DNA from: JAVBWI01 sp036677445
Lineage (GTDB): Bacteria > Bacillota > Clostridia > Christensenellales > CAG-138
Assembly: GCA_036677445.1 (NCBI GenBank)
Contig: JAVBWI010000004.1
Span: 186,001-250,000 of the forward strand
Direction: 5' to 3'
DNA: 64,000 nucleotides
This document shows, one piece after another, positions 17,004-25,656 of this stretch (within the stretch, counting starts at the first letter, position 1; every line of letters begins with the position of its first letter). The notes under the pieces are model-generated. The model was not told the origin of the DNA and searched no databases. It saw only the letters and a program-made list of their open reading frames with translations. The translations under genes were made by a program, and so were the position numbers.

Positions 17004-17714
17004 ATGCATACGCAAGCAGACCGGACGACGGACGTATTCCGCCACGAAGTCAAATATTATGTAAACAAGCGGGATGCATGCATGCTGCGGCAATATCTTC
17101 GGCATGTTATGCATCCTGATATACATGCAAACCAATACGGGGAGTACTGGATCAGAAGCCTGTATTTCGACACACCGGACAACAGAGATTATTATGAAAA
17201 AATCAATGGCTTATCGGAACGAAGAAAGCTGCGCATCCGCATCTATCATGCGCAAACCGGAATGGCGAAGCTGGAAATTAAAAACAAAGTCGGGGCTTAT
17301 GTTCACAAGGAAGGCATGCAGATAAGCAAAGCTGACGCCATAAGACTCATCAGCGGTGATTACGGTTTTCTTCTTGGCATACCTAACAAAGTGGCTCGCA
17401 AATTCTACACATGTTGTCAGGTGGAGCGAATTCGACCGATCCTGCTGGTGGATTATATGCGGCAGGCATATGATCTGCCCTTTGAAGATATCCGTATCAC
17501 AATCGACAAAAACATAAGCGCCTCTATGGATTCACATTGCCTGTTTGAGGGAAATGTTCCACTGGTGAGCGTACTCCAAAATCAGCAATACATTTTAGAG
17601 GTAAAATACCACGATACCCTGCCCGGCTTTTTACGAAGCATGCTCTCCTATATCCACCCCCAAACCGACTCCATCAGCAAATATGTGCTGTCCAGACAAA
17701 TCATGCATATTTAG
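17004..17714 (+). CDS. VTC-domain polyphosphate polymerase-like protein
   Basis: This 236-residue protein has the tunnel-fold signature of VTC polyphosphate polymerases: FRHEVKYYVN near the start, RSLYFDTPDNRDYYEKINGL, basic RRKLRIRIY, LEIKNKVGAYVHKEG, VDYMRQAYD and ILEVKYHDTLPGF. Family members make polyphosphate from ATP; for bacterial VTC proteins next to CotH and DUF4956 the product is not settled. AGAGGCACGATCAT precedes the ATG. It starts an operon with DUF4956 (8 bp gap), CotH and a deacetylase-like protein. A TATAAT at 16948-16953 may be part of the promoter. Confidence 0.9.
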   Translation: MHTQADRTTDVFRHEVKYYVNKRDACMLRQYLRHVMHPDIHANQYGEYWIRSLYFDTPDNRDYYEKINGLSERRKLRIRIYHAQTGMAKLEIKNKVGAYVHKEGMQISKADAIRLISGDYGFLLGIPNKVARKFYTCCQVERIRPILLVDYMRQAYDLPFEDIRITIDKNISASMDSHCLFEGNVPLVSVLQNQQYILEVKYHDTLPGFLRSMLSYIHPQTDSISKYVLSRQIMHI

Positions 17715-17722
17715 GAGGAAGC

Positions 17723-18394
17723 ATGAGCGAGATTGATCTTTTCCGGTATTTGACCGAAGGTATGAACACCTATACGCTGGAAACCATCGCCTTTAATATG
17801 GCGGTCACTACGGTACTGGGGCTGTTCCTTTTCTTTGTGTACAAAAAGACTTTTACTGGAGTCCTGTATTCTCTCAGCTTCAACGTCTCCATCGTCGCTA
17901 TCGCAATGACAACCGCAATGATCATTATGCTCATCGGCAGCAATCTTGCCATTTCCTTAGGGATGGTCGGCGCGTTATCCATTGTACGCTTCCGAAGCGC
18001 GATTAAGGATCCGCGAGATCTCGCATTCCTTTTCTGGTCGATCAGCGTTGGACTGTCGGCGGGTACGGGTGCGTTTTTAATCGCAATTGTCGGCAGCCTG
18101 TTCATCGCCGTTATGATGTTCATATTCGGGAAGGCCGTTTATTCGGATTGCTGCTACCTTTTGGTGCTCAAGGGCCGGCAGTTACAACAGCCGGCCACGG
18201 AGAAAATATTAAAGGATTATGGCATTAAGCATAAACTGCGTATGCAGAATATCAGCGCCAACTATATGGAGATGACATATGAGGTCTACTTGAAAAAGCA
18301 AAAAGCGCATACCCTGATGGAGCACTTTCGCAGCGGCGAGCTCGGGATAGAAGAAGTGAATCTGGTTTCCTTCTCGGGGGAAGTGACCGGATAG
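17723..18394 (+). CDS. DUF4956 family membrane protein
   Basis: The 223-residue protein has three or four hydrophobic segments between about residues 20 and 135, with the conserved cytoplasmic-type loop GALSIVRFRSAIKDPRDLAF, then a soluble C-terminal domain of about 85 residues. DUF4956 proteins regularly accompany VTC and CotH genes, and this one sits between them; their role is unknown. A channel or membrane anchor for the polymerase is plausible but unproven. AGGAGGAAGC precedes the ATG. Confidence 0.9.
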   Translation: MSEIDLFRYLTEGMNTYTLETIAFNMAVTTVLGLFLFFVYKKTFTGVLYSLSFNVSIVAIAMTTAMIIMLIGSNLAISLGMVGALSIVRFRSAIKDPRDLAFLFWSISVGLSAGTGAFLIAIVGSLFIAVMMFIFGKAVYSDCCYLLVLKGRQLQQPATEKILKDYGIKHKLRMQNISANYMEMTYEVYLKKQKAHTLMEHFRSGELGIEEVNLVSFSGEVTG

Positions 18395-18408
18395 AGGGTG
18401 GCGGCATA

Positions 18409-20823
18409 ATGAAAAAGCACTGGAAGCACGTTTTGTTTGCGGGGTTTTGCCTGGGAATCGCCCTTTTTATCGGTATTGAAAAGAGCCTGTTTTCCTCCGC
18501 GTATGAAACCATACAAACCCGGGAGCAATACGGCATCGTTATCAACGAAATCATGGCCGGCAACCGGAACTCTTTGCAGGCCGATGACGGTGGATATCAT
18601 AGTTATATCGAGTTATACAACACGGCGGACAACGAGGTCAACCTGCAGGGCTTTGGTTTAACCACCGACCCGCAAAACCCGTATATGTGGCAATTCCCTG
18701 AAATATGGCTGGAACCGCAGGCGTATCTGGTCGTTTGGGCTTCCGGAAAAGATTCCGAGATCAGCGCCGGCAGTATCCATGCAAATTTCAAGCTCAAACG
18801 AAATGACAATGTTATCGTCCTGACATCGCCCGGGCGCACCTGGAAAACAACCATGCTGTTTGATCACATGTACCCGAATATCTCCTATGGCCGTCAACCG
18901 GACGGAAGTGAGAACGTGTACTGGTTTGACGGCGGAACGGCAGGGATAAGCAACGGGCTCCAACCGCTTATGGAAAACCGGCAGGGGCAAAGGCTCGCCA
19001 ATGTGGTATTCAGCCTGTCTGCCGGGTTTTATCAGGAGGAAACTGCGCTTTCTTTGTCGCATACGGACAGCAAGGCCGAAATATTCTACACGCTGGACGG
19101 ATCCGACCCTACGGAGGATGCATATCGATATCAAGCGCCCATACGCCTCGTGAGGCAGGATACCCCTGCCGTCGTACGCGCACGCGCTTTCAGGTCCGGC
19201 TACCCTAAGAGCAACATTTTCACCCAGACCTATTTTGTACAATCCGGTATATGCAGCCGGTATGATATTCCTGTGGTTTCGATCACGACCGATCCTAAAA
19301 ACTTATCCGATTATGAAACCGGCATCTATGTGGCCGGAAAGGTATATGATGACTGGCTCAAGCTGCATCCTGAAACGGCAGGTGAGGAGGCATTGCCGGC
19401 AAATTATAACCAGAAGGGTAAGCTGTGGGAAAGGCCTGCGCATATGGAGTTGTTTGAACCGGATGGCACGATGAAAATATCCCAGAACATAGGCCTGCAC
19501 ACACATGGCGGATACTCGTTGGATTATCCGAATAAGAGCCTCCGTCTTTTGGCGGATACCGATTATGACGAGAAGGCGACATTCGACTATGACTTTTTTG
19601 CCGGTGGCAGCGGGAAGTATGTTCCCCTGAACGGCATCATACTCCGAAACTCCGCATCGGATTCACAGCACTTGCTGTTCCGCGATGCCTTTATGCAAAG
19701 CCTTGCCGATCCAAATAAGCTGGATATCCAGGAATCGTGCCCCTGCATCGCTTTTATCAACGGCGAATACTACGGAATTTATAACATCAGGCCGTTGTAC
19801 AGCGCGGACTATATTGCACAGAAATACGATTTTAATGCGGAGGACGTCGTCATCATCCGAAACCCGTCGGGCAATATTTACGATGAAGTGCAGGAAGGTT
19901 TTGTTGGAGATGAGCTTCCTTATATTGCACTATATCGCTTTATTAAAAGCAAAGATATGAAAAAGCCTGAAAACTATGCGTATGTAGAAACGCAAATCGA
20001 TATCGACAACTATATTGAATACAATATATTGGAAATCTATTGCGGCAACCAGGACTGGATTGCCAACAATGTACGCATCTGGAGAAAACGAACACCGGAC
20101 TATTCCCGGAATGCGCCCTATGGCCAGGACGGCAGATGGCGTTGGCTTGTCTATGATCTGGATATGGGATATGGCCTGTATGACGTAGATTATTCGGATG
20201 ACATGCTCGCAAATGCAACTTCTATTGACAACGAATATTGGTATAACCCTAGAGAGCTGACTGTGATATTGCGCACTCTGCTGACCAATGCGGAATTCAA
20301 AGAAAAATTCATCACCCGCTTTACGGATCTGCTTAACAGCAACTTCCGGCCGGAGGCCGCACTGGGAAAGTTAAACAAGATGGCCGCGGTATATCTTCCC
20401 TATGTACCGGAGCACATCGTCAGATGGAATCTGCATGAAGGCGACATAAACAATTATCTTGACGAAATCGGGCGAATGCAAGAGTACGCAAAATACCGTC
20501 CGGATTATGTTCGCCGCCACATTCGATCTTATTTTGATTTGGACGAAATGAACGAGTTAACCGTTTCCGTTTCGGGCAAAGGTTCCATTCAAATCAATAC
20601 CATCACATTGGAATCGAATGACCTTCCATGGACCGGGATGTACTTTCGTGAGTTTCCTGTTACGCTGCAGGCAGTGCCCGCGCAGGGGTATTCCTTCGCC
20701 GGATGGCAGGGCGCGATAACATCGGATCAGGCGGCGCTCACCCTGCATTTGGACGCAGCAATACAGCTTCATGCAATATTTACCAAAAACAGTTCAGTAA
20801 CCGCAGAGGGGAGCGCGAATTGA
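18409..20823 (+). CDS. CotH kinase family surface protein with lamin-tail and C-terminal repeat domains
   Basis: This 804-residue exported protein has an N-terminal signal anchor (10-22). A lamin-tail domain follows (about 41-150, YGIVINEIMAGNR, SYIELYNTADNEVNLQGFGL), then a chitobiase C-terminal-like segment (FYTLDGSDPT, 226-235). The CotH domain spans about 285-690, with NQDWIANNVRIWR (547-559) and WRWLVYDLDMGYG (577-589). A bacterial-repeat-like C-terminus contains GYSFAGWQG. CotH proteins are atypical kinases that phosphorylate surface proteins in Bacillus; DLD here matches the metal-binding motif. It is third in the VTC operon and overlaps the next gene by 4 bp. Confidence 0.92.
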   Translation: MKKHWKHVLFAGFCLGIALFIGIEKSLFSSAYETIQTREQYGIVINEIMAGNRNSLQADDGGYHSYIELYNTADNEVNLQGFGLTTDPQNPYMWQFPEIWLEPQAYLVVWASGKDSEISAGSIHANFKLKRNDNVIVLTSPGRTWKTTMLFDHMYPNISYGRQPDGSENVYWFDGGTAGISNGLQPLMENRQGQRLANVVFSLSAGFYQEETALSLSHTDSKAEIFYTLDGSDPTEDAYRYQAPIRLVRQDTPAVVRARAFRSGYPKSNIFTQTYFVQSGICSRYDIPVVSITTDPKNLSDYETGIYVAGKVYDDWLKLHPETAGEEALPANYNQKGKLWERPAHMELFEPDGTMKISQNIGLHTHGGYSLDYPNKSLRLLADTDYDEKATFDYDFFAGGSGKYVPLNGIILRNSASDSQHLLFRDAFMQSLADPNKLDIQESCPCIAFINGEYYGIYNIRPLYSADYIAQKYDFNAEDVVIIRNPSGNIYDEVQEGFVGDELPYIALYRFIKSKDMKKPENYAYVETQIDIDNYIEYNILEIYCGNQDWIANNVRIWRKRTPDYSRNAPYGQDGRWRWLVYDLDMGYGLYDVDYSDDMLANATSIDNEYWYNPRELTVILRTLLTNAEFKEKFITRFTDLLNSNFRPEAALGKLNKMAAVYLPYVPEHIVRWNLHEGDINNYLDEIGRMQEYAKYRPDYVRRHIRSYFDLDEMNELTVSVSGKGSIQINTITLESNDLPWTGMYFREFPVTLQAVPAQGYSFAGWQGAITSDQAALTLHLDAAIQLHAIFTKNSSVTAEGSAN

Positions 20824-21638
20824 AAAAACTAAGCATTGCCCTTATCGTAATCGCCGTTTGCCTGTTGCTGTTATACACGCAGGTGTATTCCGATGCGCAA
20901 TGTATTCTGGAAGACGCCGCGGTAATACTTCAGTTAAGTAGTTATCCCGATGATGCTGTGCCTACCGTAGAGTTGAACCCGGACAAGATACAGGTTGTAT
21001 TTCTATTTGACGGCGGGGCTGAATCCGTTTATACAACGGCCTATCCTCTGCTTGCGCAGTATGGCTGCAAAGGCAGCGTTGCCGTTATTCCAACGCTGGC
21101 AGGAAGAGACGGCCATATGTCATACGCACAGCTCGCCGAGCTTTATATGGATGAATGGGATATTCTCAACCATTCCTACTCACACCAGGAGGATATGTAT
21201 GCGCAGTGTGATAAAATGCTTTCCGAATACCAACGTACAAGGGTGTGGCTGCAAAAACATTTCTTCACCAAATTTCAGAATATGGTGATTTCCCCTTATG
21301 GCGACTGTAATCCCTATCTCATTCAACAGATGTACCGAGCGGGTTTCGAAAGTATTGGGCTTTCCGAAAATATACTGTGCCTGTACAACGACGGATTCGA
21401 ATTTCTCCCAATCAAAAGGATACCGCTGCTTGCGGATACTCCGGCCGAAACGGTAGAAGCAGAACTGTTCAACTGTGGAAGCGAAACAGAAGTCATACTA
21501 CTTCATCTTCACAAAATAATCAGTGACGACGAAGATAAAATGTCGTATTCACCCGAGAATCTGAAGGCGCTGCTGGAGTACCTTTGTGCAAACGCGAATA
21601 CGTTTGAGGTCGTACCGTATTCAAGCTTGCTTGCATGA
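20820..21638 (+). CDS. polysaccharide deacetylase-like protein with altered metal site
   Basis: The start is TTG at 20820, 6 nt after GAGGGGAG and overlapping the CotH stop (TTGA). The 272-residue product has an N-terminal membrane anchor (KKLSIALIVIAVCLLLLYT) and a NodB-like domain. Motif 2 is intact (NHSYSH, His118 and His122). Motif 1 reads FLFDGG (Asp64) instead of TFDDG, so the second, metal-binding Asp is replaced by Gly. Motif 3 is reduced to SPYGD. It is therefore either a divergent deacetylase or a non-catalytic carbohydrate-binding relative. It acts at the cell surface with the CotH protein, judging by its anchor and its operon. Confidence 0.82.
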   Translation: MKKLSIALIVIAVCLLLLYTQVYSDAQCILEDAAVILQLSSYPDDAVPTVELNPDKIQVVFLFDGGAESVYTTAYPLLAQYGCKGSVAVIPTLAGRDGHMSYAQLAELYMDEWDILNHSYSHQEDMYAQCDKMLSEYQRTRVWLQKHFFTKFQNMVISPYGDCNPYLIQQMYRAGFESIGLSENILCLYNDGFEFLPIKRIPLLADTPAETVEAELFNCGSETEVILLHLHKIISDDEDKMSYSPENLKALLEYLCANANTFEVVPYSSLLA

Positions 21639-21801
21639 CCGCCGTCTCTTCCTCATTGCATTTGAATGCTTTCATAAGAGCAAACACCGGGAGCTTATAT
21701 TTTCTTTATTCCCGTATAACAGGTACCGGTCCAAACCGATATGAAGCCTTGTTGTATAACCTAACTGTTTATTGGGAGCAAAATCTATGATACTATGATG
21801 C

Positions 21802-23004
21802 ATGGAGTACTTATTGGTGCTCCTGCCACTTACTATAAAAATCTGTATTTTGGGGCCAATTGGGTGTACTATGAACGTTATCGCATATTCGCAGTTAAAT
21901 ATCTTCGCACTGATATTCCTGTTTATCATTTACGGGAATGTGCATCATAGCGGGGAAAAGCGCCTATATGACCAGAAGCTGTTTTTGATTATATTGATAT
22001 TGAACGCCGCGCTGTTGGTTTTGGATACGGCGCAATGGCTTTTAAGCGGCGTAGCGGGCCAAGCGATGCGCGTTTTGTCCCTTCTGGTGGCGGCAGTATA
22101 TTGCGCCATGACGCCGGCGCCCTGCTATATATGGAGTCTTTATGCGGATTTCCAAGTAAACAGGGATGAAAAACGTATTAGGAAGCTGGCGGCATTGGGC
22201 GCAATTCCTCTCTCTGTCAATTGCATACTTGCGCTGATGAGCGTACAGTTTGGACTTATATTCCGTATTGACGAAAGCAATGTCTATCACCGGGGCGAGC
22301 TGTTCTACCTGTTGGTCATCATCTGTTATTCTTATTTGTTTTACTCGCTGTTTTATGTCTTTACAAGGAGAAAGTCGATTGACCGGCGGGTGTTCCTGCC
22401 GCTGATGCTCTTTGCCATTCCGCCTTTTATCGGTGGAATCGTTCAGTCCTTGTTTTTTGGGGTATCCATCGTGTGGGCCTGCATGGGACTTTCCGTGCTT
22501 ATCATATTTATCAATCTGCAAAACAATCAGCTTATGATCGACTACCTGACGGGGCTTAACAACCGCAGGCAACTGGACCGGCAAATGCAGGAATGGTTCA
22601 ATTCCAGTGCTGCGGAGGAAGAACTGGGCGGAATCATGGTCGATATCGATTCGTTCAAACAGATAAATGATATTTACGGACATGCGACCGGAGACATGGC
22701 GTTGATCGAGGCGGGAAAAATATTGCAGGCAAGCTTTCGAAAGGATGACCTAATCAGCCGTTACGGTGGCGATGAATTTGTTGTGATATTACGAATTCAG
22801 GATAGAAGCGACTTAATTTCCGCTGTAGACAGGCTCAAAGCAAACATTGAGCGATTTCGCGCGCAAAAAAATGTCCCTTATTGCATCGACTTTAGTATAG
22901 GCTACGACAGCTATCGGCGCGACTCCGGCATAACGATCCAGCAATTCCTTAAGCATATCGATCATTTGATGTATCAGGATAAATGCAATAAAAAGAACGG
23001 CTGA
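21802..23004 (+). CDS. membrane-bound diguanylate cyclase (GGDEF)
   Basis: This roughly 400-residue protein has about seven hydrophobic segments up to residue 237 and a C-terminal GGDEF domain with DYLTGLNNRRQLD, the metal Asp in MVDIDSFKQIND, and YGGDEF (321-326). RKDD ends five residues before GGDEF, which is the usual product-inhibition I-site, so an active c-di-GMP synthase with feedback is likely. The membrane part resembles 7TM sensor modules. The start is uncertain: no ribosome site precedes the ATG at 21802, and a shorter start at 21871 is possible. It lies 163 bp after the CotH operon on the same strand. Confidence 0.87.
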   Translation: MEYLLVLLPLTIKICILGPIGCTMNVIAYSQLNIFALIFLFIIYGNVHHSGEKRLYDQKLFLIILILNAALLVLDTAQWLLSGVAGQAMRVLSLLVAAVYCAMTPAPCYIWSLYADFQVNRDEKRIRKLAALGAIPLSVNCILALMSVQFGLIFRIDESNVYHRGELFYLLVIICYSYLFYSLFYVFTRRKSIDRRVFLPLMLFAIPPFIGGIVQSLFFGVSIVWACMGLSVLIIFINLQNNQLMIDYLTGLNNRRQLDRQMQEWFNSSAAEEELGGIMVDIDSFKQINDIYGHATGDMALIEAGKILQASFRKDDLISRYGGDEFVVILRIQDRSDLISAVDRLKANIERFRAQKNVPYCIDFSIGYDSYRRDSGITIQQFLKHIDHLMYQDKCNKKNG

Positions 23005-23103
23005 CAAAGAAACGGCGCAGCGTTTTGCGTGTAAGAAAGCCATTGACGCAAACAATGCGTCCGGCTTTATCTTCCTGCACTTTTTTGTTGTATGTATATG
23101 ACC

Positions 23104-24111
23104 TTAAATCTTCATCACCGATTTGCCGGGTAGAAGATGCCCCGCAACCATGACCTGCTCGATCACGGCAATTTGAGGCTGCTCAATACTTGTAATCAGA
23201 TGCGTCGCCGCTTCCTTGCCCAAGCTGACCGTATCCTGCCGGACCGTTGTCAGCACAGGCTGCAAAACCTGTGAAAGATAAATGCCGTCAAACCCGGCTA
23301 CGCTGATGTCTTCCGGTATGCACAGCCCCATTTCTTCTATTACGTTCCTGCCGCCAATAAAGGAAAAATCGTCGGGATACATGATGCAGGTGGGACGCTC
23401 GGAAAGCGAAAGCAGCGCACGGGTGGCCTCTGCACTTGAAGCGGGGTCATGGTAAAGCGCGCTGCGCACATATGCTTCCGGTACGTTGATCCCCAGTTCC
23501 TGGCAGGTGCGGTAAAAGCCGGCGACACGTTTCTGCGTGACCGAGGTATCCTCACCATGGATAAAGGCGATCTTGCGATGGCCCTGCTGGTAAATGTAGG
23601 TGACAATATCTTTGACGGCCTGTACGTTGTTGGATAAAATTGCGGTCTTTTCGTTAAACACATGGTCTATGGTTACGACCGGGATTTCGCTGCGTACCAG
23701 CTCCACCACCGCAGGATCGTTGAAATTTACGCAGGCGATGACCACGCCGTCGCATGCGCGGGACCGGCAATGTTCGAGATAGCTCATCGTGTATTGGCCG
23801 AGATTGTTGCTGATAAATGTAATGTCGTATCCCCTGCGCTCCGCTTCGACCTTAAAACTGTCCAGCACGGCGGAAAAGTACTCGTGCGTCAATCCGCTTT
23901 GTGTCTTATCCATAAAAAGAACGCCAAGATTATAAGTACGGTTGGTTTTGAGTGCGCGGGCGGCCGCATTTGGGAGATAACCCATTTCCTTGGCTACATT
24001 GCGTATGTGCTGGGCCGTATGCTTGCCAATATCACTATGCCCGTTGATCGCCTTGCTGACGGTGGCAACAGAAACGCCGCATTTTAGTGAAATATCTTTC
24101 ATGGAAACCAT
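23104..24111 (-). CDS. LacI family transcriptional regulator of the cellobiose/beta-glucan locus
   Basis: This 335-residue protein has the LacI headpiece (KDISLKCGVSVATVSKAING, with the hinge GYLPNAAARALK) followed by a periplasmic-binding-protein-like sensor domain (DGIYLSQVLQPVLTTVRQD near the end). GGAGGA lies 6 nt before the ATG at 24111. It is the last gene of the minus-strand set GH3-GH94-GH1 and has its own promoter with operator-like sequences. The effector is probably a beta-linked gluco- or manno-oligosaccharide or a phosphorylase product, judging by its neighbours. Confidence 0.93.
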   Translation of the reverse strand: MVSMKDISLKCGVSVATVSKAINGHSDIGKHTAQHIRNVAKEMGYLPNAAARALKTNRTYNLGVLFMDKTQSGLTHEYFSAVLDSFKVEAERRGYDITFISNNLGQYTMSYLEHCRSRACDGVVIACVNFNDPAVVELVRSEIPVVTIDHVFNEKTAILSNNVQAVKDIVTYIYQQGHRKIAFIHGEDTSVTQKRVAGFYRTCQELGINVPEAYVRSALYHDPASSAEATRALLSLSERPTCIMYPDDFSFIGGRNVIEEMGLCIPEDISVAGFDGIYLSQVLQPVLTTVRQDTVSLGKEAATHLITSIEQPQIAVIEQVMVAGHLLPGKSVMKI

Positions 24112-24142
24112 AGACGTTCCTCCGCAGCCATTGATATTCTAC

Positions 24143-24195
24143 AGTATACCCCAAAGCGTTTTACAGGACAAGACATAGCTTAAACGATTACTTGA
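24143..24195 (-). promoter_or_regulatory. promoter and LacI-type operators of the lacI-like gene
   Basis: On the minus strand TTGTCC (24166-24171), a 17-bp spacer and TATACT (24143-24148) form a promoter. The spacer contains TAAAACGCTTTG (minus strand, about 24152-24163), a LacI-type site that would block polymerase. A second similar site, TAAACGATTAC on the plus strand, lies at 24181-24191. The core AAACG(A/C)TT recurs at the binding-protein and beta-mannosidase promoters, so autoregulation plus regulon control is likely. Confidence 0.62.
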
Positions 24196-24312
24196 ATTTC
24201 CGATGCCTGCTGAGCCATACTTATTTATCCCCTGCACGGTACGGCCATCGTACCGTACAGGGGCAGTATGTTTCGTAAATGATCACATCATTTGTTATAC
24301 GTGTGCAAATAT

Positions 24313-25656
24313 TCACAGCATAGCGCCGTTACCTGCAATTACATCGGCGTACCAGAACGCAGAATCCTTCAGGATGCGCTTTTGCGTAGGATAATCGACA
24401 TACACCATCCCAAATCGCTCATCATAGCCGCCGGCCCACTCAAAGTTATCCAGAAAGCTCCAGTGCAGATAACCCAGTACAGGCACGCCTTCGTCAACGG
24501 CCTTTTTCAGCTCCAGCAGGTACCGATGTGTATAATCGATGCGGTCGGGATCGTGTACTTTGCCGTCCATGAAAATTCGGTCGTTGCAGGATTGCCCGTT
24601 CTCGGTGATGCAGATGGGCAACCCGTAGCGCTTGTATAGATTGATGATGCCAAAGTGCATGACCTCCGGCGCGACCGGCCACTTGGTCGCGGTCAGCGGA
24701 TAGCCCGGCTGCCATTTAACCTGCCTGCCGTCCAAGTCCACACCGGTGCCGTGGTACACATTGACGCCCAGGAAATCCGGCCTTTCCACCAGTTCCCAAT
24801 CGCTTTGCTGAACAGTGCTTTCAAATTCCTTTAAGAACGCAGGCGCGTCATCGGCGTACCTGTGGAACATCAGAGCGTCCATGAAGCTGTTGAACGTAAA
24901 TGTCCAGTCGTCTTCTGTCAAATGAAAAGATGCTTTGTATGCCGCCTCCCGCGCGGCTGGCGAATCCTCAAGCGGATAGCAAAGCCTGCCGCAAGGTGAG
25001 GCACCGATACGAACAGGCGAGCTGCTGTTTTCACGCAGCGCTTTTGTAGCCACACCATGTGCAAGCACAAGGTGATGCATACATAACGCCTGCTCCGCGT
25101 TGGAAAGCGAAAATCCCGGCGCATGCTCGCCGTTGCCGTAACCGAGGCCGACAACACACTGCGCCTCGTTGATGGTCATATAGGTTTTTACGCGCCCGTC
25201 AAAGCGCTTTGCTATTACCGTCGCGTAAGCGCCGAACGCATCCACGGTATCGCGGTTCAACCATCCGCCTTTTGCCTGCAGAGCGCTTGGCAAATCCCAA
25301 TGGTATATCGTTACCCAAGGCTCTATCCCCTGAAGGAGCAGCGTATCGATCACACGGTCATAATACTGCAGGCCCGCCTCGTTGAGCCTGCCGGTGCCAT
25401 CCGGCATCACGCGCGGCCAGCTGACGGAAAAGCGGTATACCTTTATGCCTATTTGTTTCATCAGCGCGATATCTTCTTCGTACCGATGATAGAAATCACA
25501 GGCGATATCGCCCGTATCGTCATTGCGTACATGGCCGGCATCGTGGCAAAAATCATCCCAGATGCTCGGCCCTTTGCCATCCGCATCCCACGCGCCCTCG
25601 CACTGATAGGATGCGCATGCCGCACCCCATAAAAACCCCTTTGGAAAGCCCTTCAT
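24313..25656 (-). CDS. GH1 family beta-glucosidase / 6-phospho-beta-glucosidase-type hydrolase
   Basis: The 447-residue (beta/alpha)8 enzyme starts MKGFPKGFLWGAACASYQ and carries the acid/base Glu164 in TINEAQ and the nucleophile Glu352 in ITENGQ. The end reads LHWSFLDNFEWAGGYDERFG, the usual GH1 segment; Glu-Trp at that position favours unphosphorylated beta-glucosides. No signal peptide is present, so it acts in the cytoplasm on imported oligosaccharides. Its start overlaps the stop of the cellobiose phosphorylase gene by 4 bp. TINEAQ instead of the common TFNEP is a mild deviation. Confidence 0.93.
   Translation of the reverse strand: MKGFPKGFLWGAACASYQCEGAWDADGKGPSIWDDFCHDAGHVRNDDTGDIACDFYHRYEEDIALMKQIGIKVYRFSVSWPRVMPDGTGRLNEAGLQYYDRVIDTLLLQGIEPWVTIYHWDLPSALQAKGGWLNRDTVDAFGAYATVIAKRFDGRVKTYMTINEAQCVVGLGYGNGEHAPGFSLSNAEQALCMHHLVLAHGVATKALRENSSSPVRIGASPCGRLCYPLEDSPAAREAAYKASFHLTEDDWTFTFNSFMDALMFHRYADDAPAFLKEFESTVQQSDWELVERPDFLGVNVYHGTGVDLDGRQVKWQPGYPLTATKWPVAPEVMHFGIINLYKRYGLPICITENGQSCNDRIFMDGKVHDPDRIDYTHRYLLELKKAVDEGVPVLGYLHWSFLDNFEWAGGYDERFGMVYVDYPTQKRILKDSAFWYADVIAGNGAML

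Noticed and set aside
23044..23060. short hairpin GACGCA/TGCGTC after the GGDEF gene
   Set aside because: Six-base stem without a T-run; too weak to call a terminator.
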